A stretch of DNA of 64,000 nt from Parapedobacter sp035556095 (GCF_035556095.1 NZ_DATMFT010000021.1:62001-126000), one strand, 5' to 3'; counted from the stretch's first letter, positions 45,680 to 55,016 are shown. The notes: generated by a model from the letters alone, not told the origin. Numbers and translations are program-made.

Positions 45680-47137
45680 ATGAGTTATCATACCAAAGAC
45701 TTATTGACCATGTTGATAAGTCTTTTTGTTTTAGGAGGTTGTACCAATCCATCAGGCATCGGATTGGATGTCGATCCGGAAGATGAGTTGGTGGGTGTAT
45801 TGACCGATACGCTCACCCTGCAGGCGGTGACGGTGCCAGACGGCAGTGCGCGGTCTTCGTCTTTTGCACAGACCACATTCGGTTGGCTTGATGATCCAGC
45901 TATTGGGAAAACCGTAGCGGACCTGGCATTGGCCATTGGAAGGCCTACAACCGTTCCTCGTATACGGCCCGATGCCGATATCGATTCCGCAATTCTCGTG
46001 CTGCCTTACGGTACGGAATATTTCGGAGATACGCTCCGCCCCAATTTTACCCTCCAAGTGCTACAGCTGGATGAAGCGTATACGGATGGCGAGTATGCGA
46101 CGAAGGAGTGGGCGGTGAAAGAGGAGGTTATCGGCACAAAAACCATCGGCCGTTTCGCGTACAAACAGACAGATAGCGTCAGTATCATCAGACATATCGA
46201 TGACAAGGACACGTTGGTGAAAGATATTCCCCAATTGCGAATCGCCCTGTCGCCCGAATTCTTTAAGGAGCTTCTCAGTGAGGAGGTCGATTCTGCTTTA
46301 CTGTCTACCGAAGCAGGATTCAACAACCACGTAAAAGGGTTATACCTGCGTGTGGCGGAAAGCGAGATGACCGGGGTAGGTGGATTGGTAGCCTTTCAAG
46401 GCATTGCAGATATGACCGGTATCGAACTTACTTATCGGCAGCCGAATGGCAAGGAGGGTGAGGATGCAGGCATCGATACCGTACGTACCTTGTTGCCAAC
46501 AACGGTACAAAATAACAGCGGGACTTTTCGGAGGCTGACTTCCAGTATCAGGCGGACATATACAGCCGAGGTACAAGCACAGTTGGATAACCCTGAAGAA
46601 CATTATGACGTATTGTACTTACAAGCACCTGCGGGACTCCGGGCCCGTTTGCAAATACCTTATATCGATGCGCTGAAAGGGCGCAATATCGCCGTAAATA
46701 AAGCAGAGTTGGTTTTATATACATCATCTCCTGAAGTGGATGGATTTGATATGCATGCACCGCGCCTCACGTTGTATCGTGAAGACATCGCAGGACAGCG
46801 GCAGCCGGTCCCCGATGGCGATTCGCGTACCAGTGGTGGCGGTTATGGAGGTGACGGTCGTAGTCTATGGTATCGGTATGGTAACTGGCGAGCTTTTGGA
46901 GGTTATATGAAGGAGGGTGAAAGCCGTTACATTTTTCATTTGACTTCTTATATTCAAGACTTGCTACAAGGAAAGATAAATCGTAGCGAGTTTTTCATTG
47001 CACCGGCCGCGGTATCCGACAGCTCCATTCCCTATTTCCCTGTATTGAACACTGGCGGGCGGGCGATCATCAATAACGGCGACGGTACGGAATTGAAAAT
47101 GAAGCTCAATATTTATTATACGCAGTCTGCTGACTGA
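45680..47137 (+). CDS. DUF4270 lipoprotein
   Basis: About 485 residues from ATG at 45680 (MSYHTKDLLTMLISLFVLGGC; lipobox Cys near residue 21), followed by the DUF4270 opening CTNPSGIGLDVDPEDELVGVLTDT. The protein is beta-rich (VPDGSARSSSFAQTTFGWLDDPAIGKTVADLALAI is not longer than the family core). DUF4270 proteins are exported, Bacteroidota-specific and of unknown role. The gene overlaps nothing and is linked to the GT5-domain gene in many relatives. A bidirectional terminator follows. Confidence 0.85.
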   Translation: MSYHTKDLLTMLISLFVLGGCTNPSGIGLDVDPEDELVGVLTDTLTLQAVTVPDGSARSSSFAQTTFGWLDDPAIGKTVADLALAIGRPTTVPRIRPDADIDSAILVLPYGTEYFGDTLRPNFTLQVLQLDEAYTDGEYATKEWAVKEEVIGTKTIGRFAYKQTDSVSIIRHIDDKDTLVKDIPQLRIALSPEFFKELLSEEVDSALLSTEAGFNNHVKGLYLRVAESEMTGVGGLVAFQGIADMTGIELTYRQPNGKEGEDAGIDTVRTLLPTTVQNNSGTFRRLTSSIRRTYTAEVQAQLDNPEEHYDVLYLQAPAGLRARLQIPYIDALKGRNIAVNKAELVLYTSSPEVDGFDMHAPRLTLYREDIAGQRQPVPDGDSRTSGGGYGGDGRSLWYRYGNWRAFGGYMKEGESRYIFHLTSYIQDLLQGKINRSEFFIAPAAVSDSSIPYFPVLNTGGRAIINNGDGTELKMKLNIYYTQSAD

Positions 47138-47161
47138 TTCCCTTAGTGGAAAGTCCATCAT

Positions 47162-47198
47162 AAAAAAGCGCTCTTTCTTTTTGGAAGGGCGCTTTTTT
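47162..47198. terminator. Terminator after the DUF4270 gene
   Basis: AAAAAAGCGCTC and GGGCGCTTTTTT form a hairpin with an A-run before and a U-run after, so it can stop transcription in both directions, between the DUF4270 gene (+) and the gldJ-like gene (-). Confidence 0.75.
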
Positions 47199-47337
47199 AT
47201 GTGCGCCTGGCACGGGCGATAACGCTACGGCGTAGGCTCCGAACACGCTTGGAAGCAGGAAGTGTCACTGCTGAGGGGACTATAGGTATTAAAGAAGAAC
47301 CAAAAAAATAGGCCGTAAAAAGAGGCGACGTTAACGT

Positions 47338-48903
47338 TTAAAAAATACCTAAAATTTTCCGGTCTCCCTGTGCACGAGTACGGTTGGCCGGGAAGGAGGG
47401 CTTCGATTTAATGTTGATCTCTGGCGAACCGACAAGCGTCATCGCACAGCGGAAGCCCGTCATCGCGTCCGATTCGTCCTGTTGCATGAAGCGACGCGTT
47501 GCCGGGTTGAGCCAATAGGCACGATCGTTCCACGATCCGCCTTTGTAAACGCGCGACTTATCGTTCACCAGCGTGGTGACCCCATAGAGTTCGTTATTTG
47601 TTTCGTCGGCATACCCGCGCACATCATAGTCGAATGTTGCCCCTGTGGAATCAGGTGTGGCGGTTGCTGCCTGCAGCTCTTCCCATGTTTGTTTTCTAGG
47701 CGCTTTGGCTGGTATCCGGATGGGGCGACCGTATTTGTCTTTCGCAATGACACCCGTTTCAGAATCCTCGAGTTGCTTATCCATATACACATTCCCCCGG
47801 AACGGGTTGAAGTCTTGGAAATCCTCAAACGAAAGCTGTCGGTACACATCGCGTACCCATTCGTTGACATTGCCGGCCATGTTGTAAAGCCCATAATCGT
47901 TAGGCAGGTAACTAGTGACAGACACGGTGATGTCACCACCGTCGTTGAGGTATCCCGCCACACCCATGTTATCGCCGCTGGTTGGCTTGAAATTGGCCAT
48001 CATCAATCCTTGTGTACGGCGTTTGGCCGAACGGAGCCCCAACCCATCCCACGGATATATTTTACTGCTCTCGATGTTGCCGTATTCGGTATTGCCTACT
48101 AAACCAAGGGCTGCGTATTCCCATTCAGCTTCCGTGGGAAGGCGGTAAGGTTGCTTAAGCACACCATCTTCCATCCGGACTGGCCGGCGCGCGCCGTCTT
48201 CTGTTCCTGGTGTGTTGTCTTGTGGCATTTTTTCGCCATCTATCCCTTCACCACGATATTGCCCATTGAGGTAAATGTCTGTATTGAACGGTTCGGCAGG
48301 TCTTCCCTGCGATTCCGCTAATGTGCGGTAATCGACCAATGCGCCCTTTTGACGAAGTATATGCTCGTTTACGCGATCGGTCCGCCAAATACAATAATCG
48401 TTGGCTTGCTCCCACGTTACGCCTACCACTGGATAATCCTGGTAGGCGGGATGGCGCAAGTAGAGGTCGACGTAGGGCTCGTTGTAAGAGAGCGGGTGCC
48501 GCCATACCAGCGTGTCTGGAAGTGCATTGTAATAAAGCTCCTTATCATCTGGGAAATTCTGGTTGAGCCAATGCAGGTATTCCAGCCAGTCCGCATTCGA
48601 AACTTCCGTTTCGTCCATGTAAAATGAGGCAACCGTTACGCGACGGCGTAGGTTATCGTGCGCATATGTGATGTCTTCGTTGAGACTTCCGCCCATCACA
48701 AACGTACCACCTTCGATGACAATCAGTCCCGGGCCCGGCCCTTCTTTTACTTTCCGGTTGATCTGTAAACCACCATTATAAGGGTCGTTGTACGCGACGC
48801 CGGTTTTCGGAGAAACTCCACTCCGATTTTTACAGGATACAAATAAGCTTACGCAGAAAAACAATAAAAGGGCAGGGATAAAATACGTATTCGTTGTTCT
48901 CAT
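47338..48903 (-). CDS. gldJ: GldJ-type gliding motility lipoprotein (formylglycine-generating-enzyme fold)
   Basis: A 521-residue lipoprotein (lipobox FVSC, Cys24). GVAYNDPYNGGLQ and the FGE/SUMF1 core follow: VIEGGTFVMGG, VASFYMDETEVSNADWLEYLHW, YPVVGVTWEQANDYCIWRTDR, RLPTEAEWEYAALG, GLYNMAGNVNEWVRDVYRQ, YKGGSWNDRAYWLNPATRRFM and GFRCAMTL. The N-terminus and length resemble GldJ rather than the shorter GldK. GldJ supports the type IX secretion and gliding machinery. In many relatives it lies next to porU and porV; here neither is adjacent. It may be a GldK-type protein instead; the fold is not in doubt. Confidence 0.72.
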   Translation of the reverse strand: MRTTNTYFIPALLLFFCVSLFVSCKNRSGVSPKTGVAYNDPYNGGLQINRKVKEGPGPGLIVIEGGTFVMGGSLNEDITYAHDNLRRRVTVASFYMDETEVSNADWLEYLHWLNQNFPDDKELYYNALPDTLVWRHPLSYNEPYVDLYLRHPAYQDYPVVGVTWEQANDYCIWRTDRVNEHILRQKGALVDYRTLAESQGRPAEPFNTDIYLNGQYRGEGIDGEKMPQDNTPGTEDGARRPVRMEDGVLKQPYRLPTEAEWEYAALGLVGNTEYGNIESSKIYPWDGLGLRSAKRRTQGLMMANFKPTSGDNMGVAGYLNDGGDITVSVTSYLPNDYGLYNMAGNVNEWVRDVYRQLSFEDFQDFNPFRGNVYMDKQLEDSETGVIAKDKYGRPIRIPAKAPRKQTWEELQAATATPDSTGATFDYDVRGYADETNNELYGVTTLVNDKSRVYKGGSWNDRAYWLNPATRRFMQQDESDAMTGFRCAMTLVGSPEINIKSKPSFPANRTRAQGDRKILGIF

Positions 48904-48940
48904 TTGGTATATCGGAAATGACGCTTCTTTTGTAAAGAAT

Positions 48941-48973
48941 CAAAATTAAGTAAATTATTGGAGTTACGCGCAA
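48941..48973 (-). promoter_or_regulatory. Promoter for the gldJ-like gene
   Basis: TAATTTTG (48948-48941, minus strand) with TTG (48973-48971) upstream and a 22-base spacer, 38 bases before the start codon. Confidence 0.45.
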
Positions 48974-49125
48974 CTAAAATCACTTTTCATCTTAGCCAAC
49001 ACGGCCAAAATGCACAAATTCTATACCATTTGAGAATATCCGGGTATTTGCTTATGTTTGTTTTTTTGCATTTTTTGCACTTTGTATTTTTGCATTTTGC
49101 CGCAAACAGGCAAATCACCACATAG

Positions 49126-49153
49126 CAAAACAACAAAACAACAAAACAACAAA
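49126..49153 (+). repeat. Tandem octamer CAAAACAA, 3.5 copies, upstream of ispF
   Basis: The unit CAAAACAA is repeated 3.5 times (28 bases), ending 27 bases before the ispF start codon, after an A/T-rich region with several TTTTGCA motifs and a -7-like TATTTTTG at 49085-49092. It would lie in the leader, unstructured and C/A only, and could aid ribosome access or vary by slippage. Confidence 0.5.
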
Positions 49154-49180
49154 TAGGCAAAACAGCAAACAGCAAGAGAA

Positions 49181-49657
49181 ATGAAAATAAAAGTAGGTTT
49201 TGGTTTTGACGTACACCAGTTGAAGGAAGGCCATCCGTTCATTGTGGGGGGGGTACAATTGGATCACCACGCTGGAGCGTTCGGCCATTCCGATGCCGAT
49301 GTGTTGGTACATGCGATTTGCGATGCCATACTGGGTGCCGCCAACTTGGAAGATATCGGCTATCATTTTCCCAATACAGAAGAGCGCTGGCGTGGTGTAA
49401 GCAGCTTGTTGTTACTTGAAGAATGTGTTAAATTATTGGCTGCAAAAGGGTGGTCATTGGGTAACATTGACGCGATGTTGTGCTTAGAAGCGCCGAAAAT
49501 AAAACCTTATATCCCAGAAATGAAGGCCCGTATTGCGGTATCGGCGGGTATTTCCGAAGAAGATGTTTCCATCAAAGCCACGACCAATGAGACCATGGGG
49601 TTTATCGGCCGCGAAGAAGGGGTTGTTGCCTACGCGGTGTGCTTGATTGAACGGTAG
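49181..49657 (+). CDS. ispF: 2-C-methyl-D-erythritol 2,4-cyclodiphosphate synthase
   Basis: A 158-residue enzyme of the MEP isoprenoid pathway that cyclises CDP-methylerythritol 2-phosphate with release of CMP. Zn ligands are seen in FGFDVHQLKEG (Asp10, His12) and in the conserved GHSDADVLVHAICDAILGAA. DIGYHFPNT and INATTNETMGFIGREEGV-like KATTNETMGFIGR are characteristic. Length is normal. It has its own leader with an octamer repeat, and converges with the DUF4374 gene over a hairpin. Confidence 0.96.
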   Translation: MKIKVGFGFDVHQLKEGHPFIVGGVQLDHHAGAFGHSDADVLVHAICDAILGAANLEDIGYHFPNTEERWRGVSSLLLLEECVKLLAAKGWSLGNIDAMLCLEAPKIKPYIPEMKARIAVSAGISEEDVSIKATTNETMGFIGREEGVVAYAVCLIER

Positions 49658-49698
49658 GATTTAGACTTGTCGTCTGCTAAAAGATGGGCATTGAAAAA

Positions 49699-49737
49699 GC
49701 GGTGCCCCGATATGACTTACGCATTCCGGGGCACCGC
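49699..49737. terminator. Bidirectional terminator between ispF and the DUF4374 gene
   Basis: GCGGTGCCCCG (49699-49709) and CGGGGCACCGC (49727-49737) form a perfect 11-bp stem, with an A-run on the left, serving the convergent genes on both sides. Confidence 0.65.
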
Positions 49738-49770
49738 ATTCTTGTGGATAATGATGTATGTATCGCTAGA

Positions 49771-51147
49771 CTAATAAGCCCCGATATAGTGGGCTCCTGT
49801 ACTGGCGACTAGTTTTGCACCTTTGTTGATTTCTTTGGTTTTCCAGTTTATAACATAGATGCTACCATCTTTTCCTGATGGCGTGATGGGAACGTAGGCA
49901 AAGTCACCTTCTGCCCCGATGTTTTGGTATTGACCGAAAGTGTCGGCTAAGTCTTCGTCGCTTTCGTACTCGGTAGTCAGTTTGGTCGCGGTTTTATTAT
50001 TGAGGTCTACAAGCGCGATATATCCGCCATCGACACTACCGCGCGTATATAATACGACACCAATACCATCTTTAATGTAGCGGAATGCGCGGATGCCGGC
50101 GTCATCGATTCCCAATGCAGCATTTAAGTCGAAATTGTATGAGTTATCGTAATCGTTGGTCGACTTACTGATGCGAAGGATCTGGTGCCCACTGCCCATG
50201 CTGGTGGCCGCTTGGTAGAGGTGTCCATCCGTACCCAGGTATTGCGTCATCGTACGGTAAGAGAGGTTATCGGTTTGTGCAACCGTAGAGGTGATTATTT
50301 TCGGATTCCTCAGCGAAGGATAATCAACTACGTAAGTAATTGTGCCCAAATCCCTTTCTTCGGTGGTGGGCCAGCTCAGCGAGCCATTTCTTCCGGCAAC
50401 GGGTGCCGTTTTGGTCAGATCATGTCTGCGTATCCCCACGCCAATGAACAGCTTGTCTTGGGCCTGATTCAAAACAGGTACATCAGCACGCCATACATGA
50501 TATCCCTGTCCTTCCAATTCTTCGCCTAAGTCAACGGCTATATTACCTGTGTTTCTGATAGCGGGGTCGTCCAGATCGATGTTGGCAATGCGGATTTCGC
50601 CTTTCGGGTGTTGGTATTTGTAATTCGGCGATTCGCCCGTGTACGAATCCTTGGCATTGACGAACGACACGCCCACGCCTTTTCCTTCAGCGGCCTTGGT
50701 CCAGCGAGGAGATGTGCCGAGAATAACGGCTGTGTTCAATTCCTCACCCACTTCGATGTATTTGCCTTCGCCGGATACCTGGTATTTATTAAAGACGCCG
50801 CCATCGGCGCCGGTATATTGAATGTTATAAAGGTATTTTCCGTCAGCAGACGCTTGTACCCGGGCCGTACGTTGTGATTTCAATGAGAACCCTTTACCTT
50901 CATCATATATACGTACCTCGTAACTCGCATTGGCTGCATTTTCGGGTGATATTGCATAAGCAAGTGTACCACCGTTACCCGCTGTGCCAGCTTCGTCGGG
51001 AATGGCCGCGGTCAGCGTAATCCAACGCGTATCGTCGCCACCGGGCGGGTTGGGGTTGGGGTCTGGGTTTTCGGATTTACTACAACTACCCAGTGAAATC
51101 GCTGCTATGGCCGCAGCATACATGGCTTTTGTTAATCGATTGTTCAT
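49771..51147 (-). CDS. DUF4374 lipoprotein, partner of TonB receptor 1
   Basis: A 458-residue lipoprotein (lipobox LGSC, Cys22), followed by a Pro/Asn linker (KSENPDPNPNPPGG) and a beta-propeller-like DUF4374 core (KYLYNIQYTGADGG, AADGHLY-type GTDGHLYQAATSMGSG, GVVLYTRGSVDGGYIALVDL). It lies 13 bases after the TonB receptor in the same operon. A protein of similar type, XusB of Bacteroides thetaiotaomicron, is a surface siderophore-binding partner of the receptor XusA; I believe it belongs to this family but could not check. A surface siderophore-binding role is likely. Confidence 0.8.
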   Translation of the reverse strand: MNNRLTKAMYAAAIAAISLGSCSKSENPDPNPNPPGGDDTRWITLTAAIPDEAGTAGNGGTLAYAISPENAANASYEVRIYDEGKGFSLKSQRTARVQASADGKYLYNIQYTGADGGVFNKYQVSGEGKYIEVGEELNTAVILGTSPRWTKAAEGKGVGVSFVNAKDSYTGESPNYKYQHPKGEIRIANIDLDDPAIRNTGNIAVDLGEELEGQGYHVWRADVPVLNQAQDKLFIGVGIRRHDLTKTAPVAGRNGSLSWPTTEERDLGTITYVVDYPSLRNPKIITSTVAQTDNLSYRTMTQYLGTDGHLYQAATSMGSGHQILRISKSTNDYDNSYNFDLNAALGIDDAGIRAFRYIKDGIGVVLYTRGSVDGGYIALVDLNNKTATKLTTEYESDEDLADTFGQYQNIGAEGDFAYVPITPSGKDGSIYVINWKTKEINKGAKLVASTGAHYIGAY

Positions 51148-51160
51148 GTTATACTTGTTT

Positions 51161-53623
51161 TTATAAAAATTTACTAATGGTGTAATTCAATTTGAAATAG
51201 ATACCCCTGCCTGGCTTCTGCACCATGAAATTGTCGTAGGCTTCCGCGTTGAAAATGTTCTTCGCGTCAACGCTGGCAATCAGCTTACCATTCGGGAAGC
51301 GGTAACTAGCCCCGAGATCGTGGGTGAACTGTGTAGGGGTTTTTGACCACTCCGGTTGCCCCCATACGATATAGAATTCGCCTACATACCCGGTGTTGTA
51401 ATAGAGGTTTAGCACGGACTGCTTTTGGAAGATATTGTTCAGCCGGTATTGGATATTGCTGTTAATGGTGAAAAAGGGCTCATTTGGTACTTGTTCGTTG
51501 TACAGGTCGTGGTTCTTTCCGGCGGCATCCACCCCTCCTTTGAACAGGTTGTTGAATTTTGAGAAATTTACCATCGCATTCAGGCGGTTGTCGTAGATGT
51601 AGATGATTTCGGCTTCAACACCGCGGGCCTGCGTTTTTCCCAAATTGATGTATCGGGTGGTCTGGATGTCGGCATCAGATTCGTCTTCGATTTCATCTTC
51701 ATCGACAACTTGTTGAGTGATTTTATCAAATCCGTTCCTCCAAAATGCACTGCCGTAAACCGATATTCGGTGTTTTCCAATATCTACAGCCCCCCAGCGG
51801 AGCCCCAGGTTATAGTTGATGTTTTTTTCTGGCCTTAGCCGCAGATTGGGTAATATATTCACTTCGGGGTCACCATACATTTCACGTTCGCCAGGCATCA
51901 CGTATGCATTCTCACCCGATGCGATGAAATAAAACGAAGGCAAAATGTTGTACGATAGCGTGGCACCGTATCCGAAGTTGTCTGCGAGCGTTGTCGTGTC
52001 ATGCCGTACAATCGTATTGACACCTTCTCTGGTTACGATTTCCGGCCGGCTTGTGCTCGTTTTGTTGACTGTGTATTTAGCGAGCAAGTTCGTCTTCAGC
52101 CGATCACCGAAGGTCTGTGCCTCGTAGTTTGCCGAAAGGATATTTTTGGCTACCTTACTCACGGTGACGAGATCCTTATTGATGGGATTCAGCAGATCGT
52201 TATCGTCGCGATCGGTAGTCTCGAACTTATGGTTGAAAGAAATACGGTGCCGGTTAGCAATGGTATAACCTAAATTTGAACGCACGTTAGTTATTTTCCG
52301 GTCAATTTGAGTTATTGTTTTTTCTCCCTGTTGCCCACCACCCGTGGTTCGAAGGGGTACGCGTTCGCCGAACTCGATGACTTCCCTTACCGTGCCATCC
52401 CAGTTGTAAGCGAATCCTACGGTGTCTTGTAGGTAAGTGCTGCGGTTACTACGTACCGCATTGACCGTTAATGCCAAACCATCGACTAGCAGATCTTTTT
52501 TATTGTAATTGAGGCTCAGCACGTGCGCTTGGAACTCAGAAAACCGGCCAACGTAGGGTACCGCCATGGTGGTGCCGTGGGGGATTTCATTATAGGTGTC
52601 TGAAATGTTATAACCGATGAAGAATTGGTCTGCCCAGTTTACATCCGTGAACCCCGCTTCGAACCGTCCACCGATCGATTTGTATACATCGTTGAACCGC
52701 TTGGCACGGTAGGGACGGGTGATCTGCTGCAGGTGGTTCACGTACGTGGTAGACCTGCCCCAAGTCGTGAAGCTATTGTCAGTATAGGTGTAAAATCCGG
52801 AAGCCCGAGTGGAAAACCCACTTTTTTTGTGGCGGAAGGTAGTTCCGATATCGGCTTGGAAGGTGTTGAATGATCCGTATGATGTAGCCACGGTGATGTT
52901 ATTGCGCGATGCGTCTTTCTTTAACACCACATTGATTGCACCCCCTACATAGTCGCCTGTAAGGTGTGACGGCAACACCCCTTTGTAGATTTCTATTCGG
53001 TCAATCATCGCTGGAGGGATGTTGTTTAAGTTAAACGAAGAGCCATATGTTGAAATTTCGATGCCATCCAGAAAGAGTCCGACCGCGCTACCGGATAATC
53101 CATTCAAATTATATTCAACCCGCGACCCGACTCCGCCATTCTGGCGGACACGCACCCCTACTGTTCGGTCCAGAAGTTCGTTGGTGGTAAGGTTTCTTAC
53201 AGACGCTTCCTTGGTTTCGATTACAGCAACGGCGAACCCGCTCGTTTCCATTTCCCGCTTTTCAGTGTTGCGGGATACATTGGCCTCGTCCAGTCGTGTA
53301 GTTCTGTTTTTCTCCGTAACGATGTTTTTACGTTGATGGGCTCGGTCCAATACCACCCGTGTTTCGATCGGTTGTATCTCCAGTGAAGTGACCATCAAAA
53401 TGTATGTTCCGAAAGGAACATCAGTAAATGTATACCTGCCCTTTTCGTCCGTCATCGTAGCCCAATTGCCAGGTTTCAGCATGACCGAAGCGCTCTCTAC
53501 AGGCTGCCCTGAAGAGACGGTAACAGCACCCGAGAGTACGCCGTTTTGCGCAAAGGCAGCCGTGGTGGTAAGGATAAGCAATGCGACGGATAAAAAGCGA
53601 GATATATTATTTCCAGGGGACAT
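51161..53623 (-). CDS. TonB-dependent receptor 1 (siderophore type)
   Basis: An 820-residue outer membrane receptor: signal peptide (MSPGNNISRFLSVALLILTTTAAFAQ), carboxypeptidase-like domain (about 30-100), plug (about 120-240: GGVGSRVEYNLNGL, NNIPPAMIDRIEIYKGVLPS) and barrel ending YDNFMVQKPGRGIYFKLNYTISKFL. It shows no SusD partner, and its neighbours (DUF4374 and AraC) indicate iron uptake, probably a ferric siderophore. It shares with receptor 2 the plug NLNGL/NNIP layout and the C-terminal YDNF..QKPGR, so the two arose by duplication. Confidence 0.88.
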   Translation of the reverse strand: MSPGNNISRFLSVALLILTTTAAFAQNGVLSGAVTVSSGQPVESASVMLKPGNWATMTDEKGRYTFTDVPFGTYILMVTSLEIQPIETRVVLDRAHQRKNIVTEKNRTTRLDEANVSRNTEKREMETSGFAVAVIETKEASVRNLTTNELLDRTVGVRVRQNGGVGSRVEYNLNGLSGSAVGLFLDGIEISTYGSSFNLNNIPPAMIDRIEIYKGVLPSHLTGDYVGGAINVVLKKDASRNNITVATSYGSFNTFQADIGTTFRHKKSGFSTRASGFYTYTDNSFTTWGRSTTYVNHLQQITRPYRAKRFNDVYKSIGGRFEAGFTDVNWADQFFIGYNISDTYNEIPHGTTMAVPYVGRFSEFQAHVLSLNYNKKDLLVDGLALTVNAVRSNRSTYLQDTVGFAYNWDGTVREVIEFGERVPLRTTGGGQQGEKTITQIDRKITNVRSNLGYTIANRHRISFNHKFETTDRDDNDLLNPINKDLVTVSKVAKNILSANYEAQTFGDRLKTNLLAKYTVNKTSTSRPEIVTREGVNTIVRHDTTTLADNFGYGATLSYNILPSFYFIASGENAYVMPGEREMYGDPEVNILPNLRLRPEKNINYNLGLRWGAVDIGKHRISVYGSAFWRNGFDKITQQVVDEDEIEDESDADIQTTRYINLGKTQARGVEAEIIYIYDNRLNAMVNFSKFNNLFKGGVDAAGKNHDLYNEQVPNEPFFTINSNIQYRLNNIFQKQSVLNLYYNTGYVGEFYIVWGQPEWSKTPTQFTHDLGASYRFPNGKLIASVDAKNIFNAEAYDNFMVQKPGRGIYFKLNYTISKFL

Positions 53624-53647
53624 TATTTATATGTAGTCTAAATAACT

Positions 53648-53687
53648 TATATTTGGCGCAAATATAGGGTTACGTATGACCTGCAAA
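53648..53687. promoter_or_regulatory. Divergent face-to-face promoters, palindrome TATATTTGGCGCAAATATA
   Basis: The 19-base inverted repeat at 53648-53666 contains TATATTTG on the plus strand (53648-53655) and TATATTTG on the minus strand (53666-53659), two -7 elements pointing at each other's genes across a GCG centre. The receptor has a -33 TTTG at 53687-53684 with a 17-base spacer; the AraC side lacks a good -33 element. TAGTCTAAATA (53634-53644) lies beside it and recurs at 56128. Confidence 0.6.
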
Positions 53688-53714
53688 TTATAGATAACGG
53701 AATATCACTTATAA

Positions 53715-54716
53715 ATGGCGGAATTTTCTATGGAGTGTGATGATTTCACCCACGGCATGTTGATCGATGGAGAAACCCGTACAAAGACGTTAAGGAATGG
53801 GCATGCATCGATAAGTCGGTTTGGAACATTTAGTTACTATCAACTTCACACATCGGATGCTTATCGCGGCCGAGTCTCGGCCCAGCCCAGATCGGAGATC
53901 CGCTTAGTTTTCGTCTCGAAAGGGCAGGGTATACAGGTTGGCTGTGAGGGAATGATGCAAGCATTTTCAGTAGGTGAAAGCAATTGCTTCTTTGTGAAGG
54001 AAGGTTGCACACAGGACATCATTATTCGTAGTGATGGGGCTTGTGAACTGTTCATGTTGGTTGTAGGCGTTTCTGATATCTCATTACCAATCGCTGACAG
54101 TCAGCCGGATCTCCATCGCTTTCTGAATGCCGATAAGTGCATCTGGCTGTTCGATGGCTCAAATATGGTATTGGGAGTTCGTAAGATTACCGTTATTCAA
54201 CAAATACTCCATGAAAGGAAGCCAGCGTATTTACAACGTGCCTACACCCAGTTAAAACTGACTGAATTGTTTGTGCTTTTTTTGGAAAAGGCGGACAGGT
54301 TTGGTAACAGGGGAATGGCAACGCAACTGCGCCCTGACGATTTGGAACGCGTGCGGAAGGTAAGGGACTTACTGCATGAACAGCCGGCCCAATCCTATTC
54401 ATTAGTCGGATTGGCCCGTGCAGTAGGCACCAACGAATCCACGCTGAAGAAAAACTTCAAAGCCGTGTACGGAATTACCGTCTTTGGGTATCTTACTGCG
54501 CGGCGTATGGAGCTGGCAAAAGCCCTGTTGCTTGAAAAAGAACTGAAGGTGGCGGCAATCGCACAAGAAGTAGGGTATAAATATGCATCGCATTTCACCG
54601 CCGCTTTCCGGAAGCATTTTGGCGTTCTTCCCAATAAGTTACTACGCATGGTCATACCGGTATTTCCCGTGTTGGGTGAGTTCGAGGCGATCTACGCGTT
54701 TTTACTCGTTGTTTAG
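53715..54716 (+). CDS. AraC-family regulator 1 (siderophore-receptor type)
   Basis: A 333-residue regulator. Residues 1-225 form a sensor domain (SEIRLVFVSKGQGIQV, SVGESNCFFVKEGC), and 230-325 are a double HTH: LVGLARAVGTNESTLKKNFKAVYGI and VAAIAQEVGYKYASHFTAAFRKHFG. The layout is like PchR/AlcR regulators, which bind a ferric siderophore and activate a receptor. It is divergent from receptor 1 across the face-to-face promoter palindrome. Its stop overlaps the stop of the DUF2218 gene by two bases. Confidence 0.86.
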   Translation: MAEFSMECDDFTHGMLIDGETRTKTLRNGHASISRFGTFSYYQLHTSDAYRGRVSAQPRSEIRLVFVSKGQGIQVGCEGMMQAFSVGESNCFFVKEGCTQDIIIRSDGACELFMLVVGVSDISLPIADSQPDLHRFLNADKCIWLFDGSNMVLGVRKITVIQQILHERKPAYLQRAYTQLKLTELFVLFLEKADRFGNRGMATQLRPDDLERVRKVRDLLHEQPAQSYSLVGLARAVGTNESTLKKNFKAVYGITVFGYLTARRMELAKALLLEKELKVAAIAQEVGYKYASHFTAAFRKHFGVLPNKLLRMVIPVFPVLGEFEAIYAFLLVV

Positions 54717-55015
54717 CCCCGACTTCCATCCTGCCACTCCACGATGAGCTGCTCCTTGTAAGCAAATTTATCCAGGTGCCTTACGAGTACACCCTTTATT
54801 TTTTCTACACTTTCGGCATTATCAGCTGCGATATCAAATGTGAGGTGGGTCGGTGTCGCCGTCATGTTGCAGGTTCCGAACGGAAATGTCGCCAGGCCGG
54901 TAGTAGGCGTATATTCAGTTTCGATTTTATGTCGGAAATGGCGACATAATTTGCCGATGTACTGGCTTGCTGCAAGCGTAGCGATTGTCGTTGTTGATTG
55001 TTTCATGTACTTCAT
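54713..55015 (-). CDS. DUF2218 domain protein
   Basis: A 100-residue protein of the DUF2218 family: SQYIGKLCRHFRHKIETEYTP, ATFPFGTCNMTATPTHLTFDI and VEKIKGVLVRHLDKFAYKEQLIVEW are the typical blocks. ATG at 55015 begins one base after the regulator 2 stop, so the two genes are co-transcribed. The function is unknown; small DUF2218 proteins are often beside siderophore receptors and may act on reduced or intracellular siderophore. It converges on the AraC 1 gene. Confidence 0.85.
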   Translation of the reverse strand: MKYMKQSTTTIATLAASQYIGKLCRHFRHKIETEYTPTTGLATFPFGTCNMTATPTHLTFDIAADNAESVEKIKGVLVRHLDKFAYKEQLIVEWQDGSRG

Positions 55016-55016
55016 T

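Noticed and set aside
49126..49153. CRISPR array or satellite in the ispF leader
   Set aside because: The unit is only eight bases with no spacers or cas genes; it is a simple tandem repeat.
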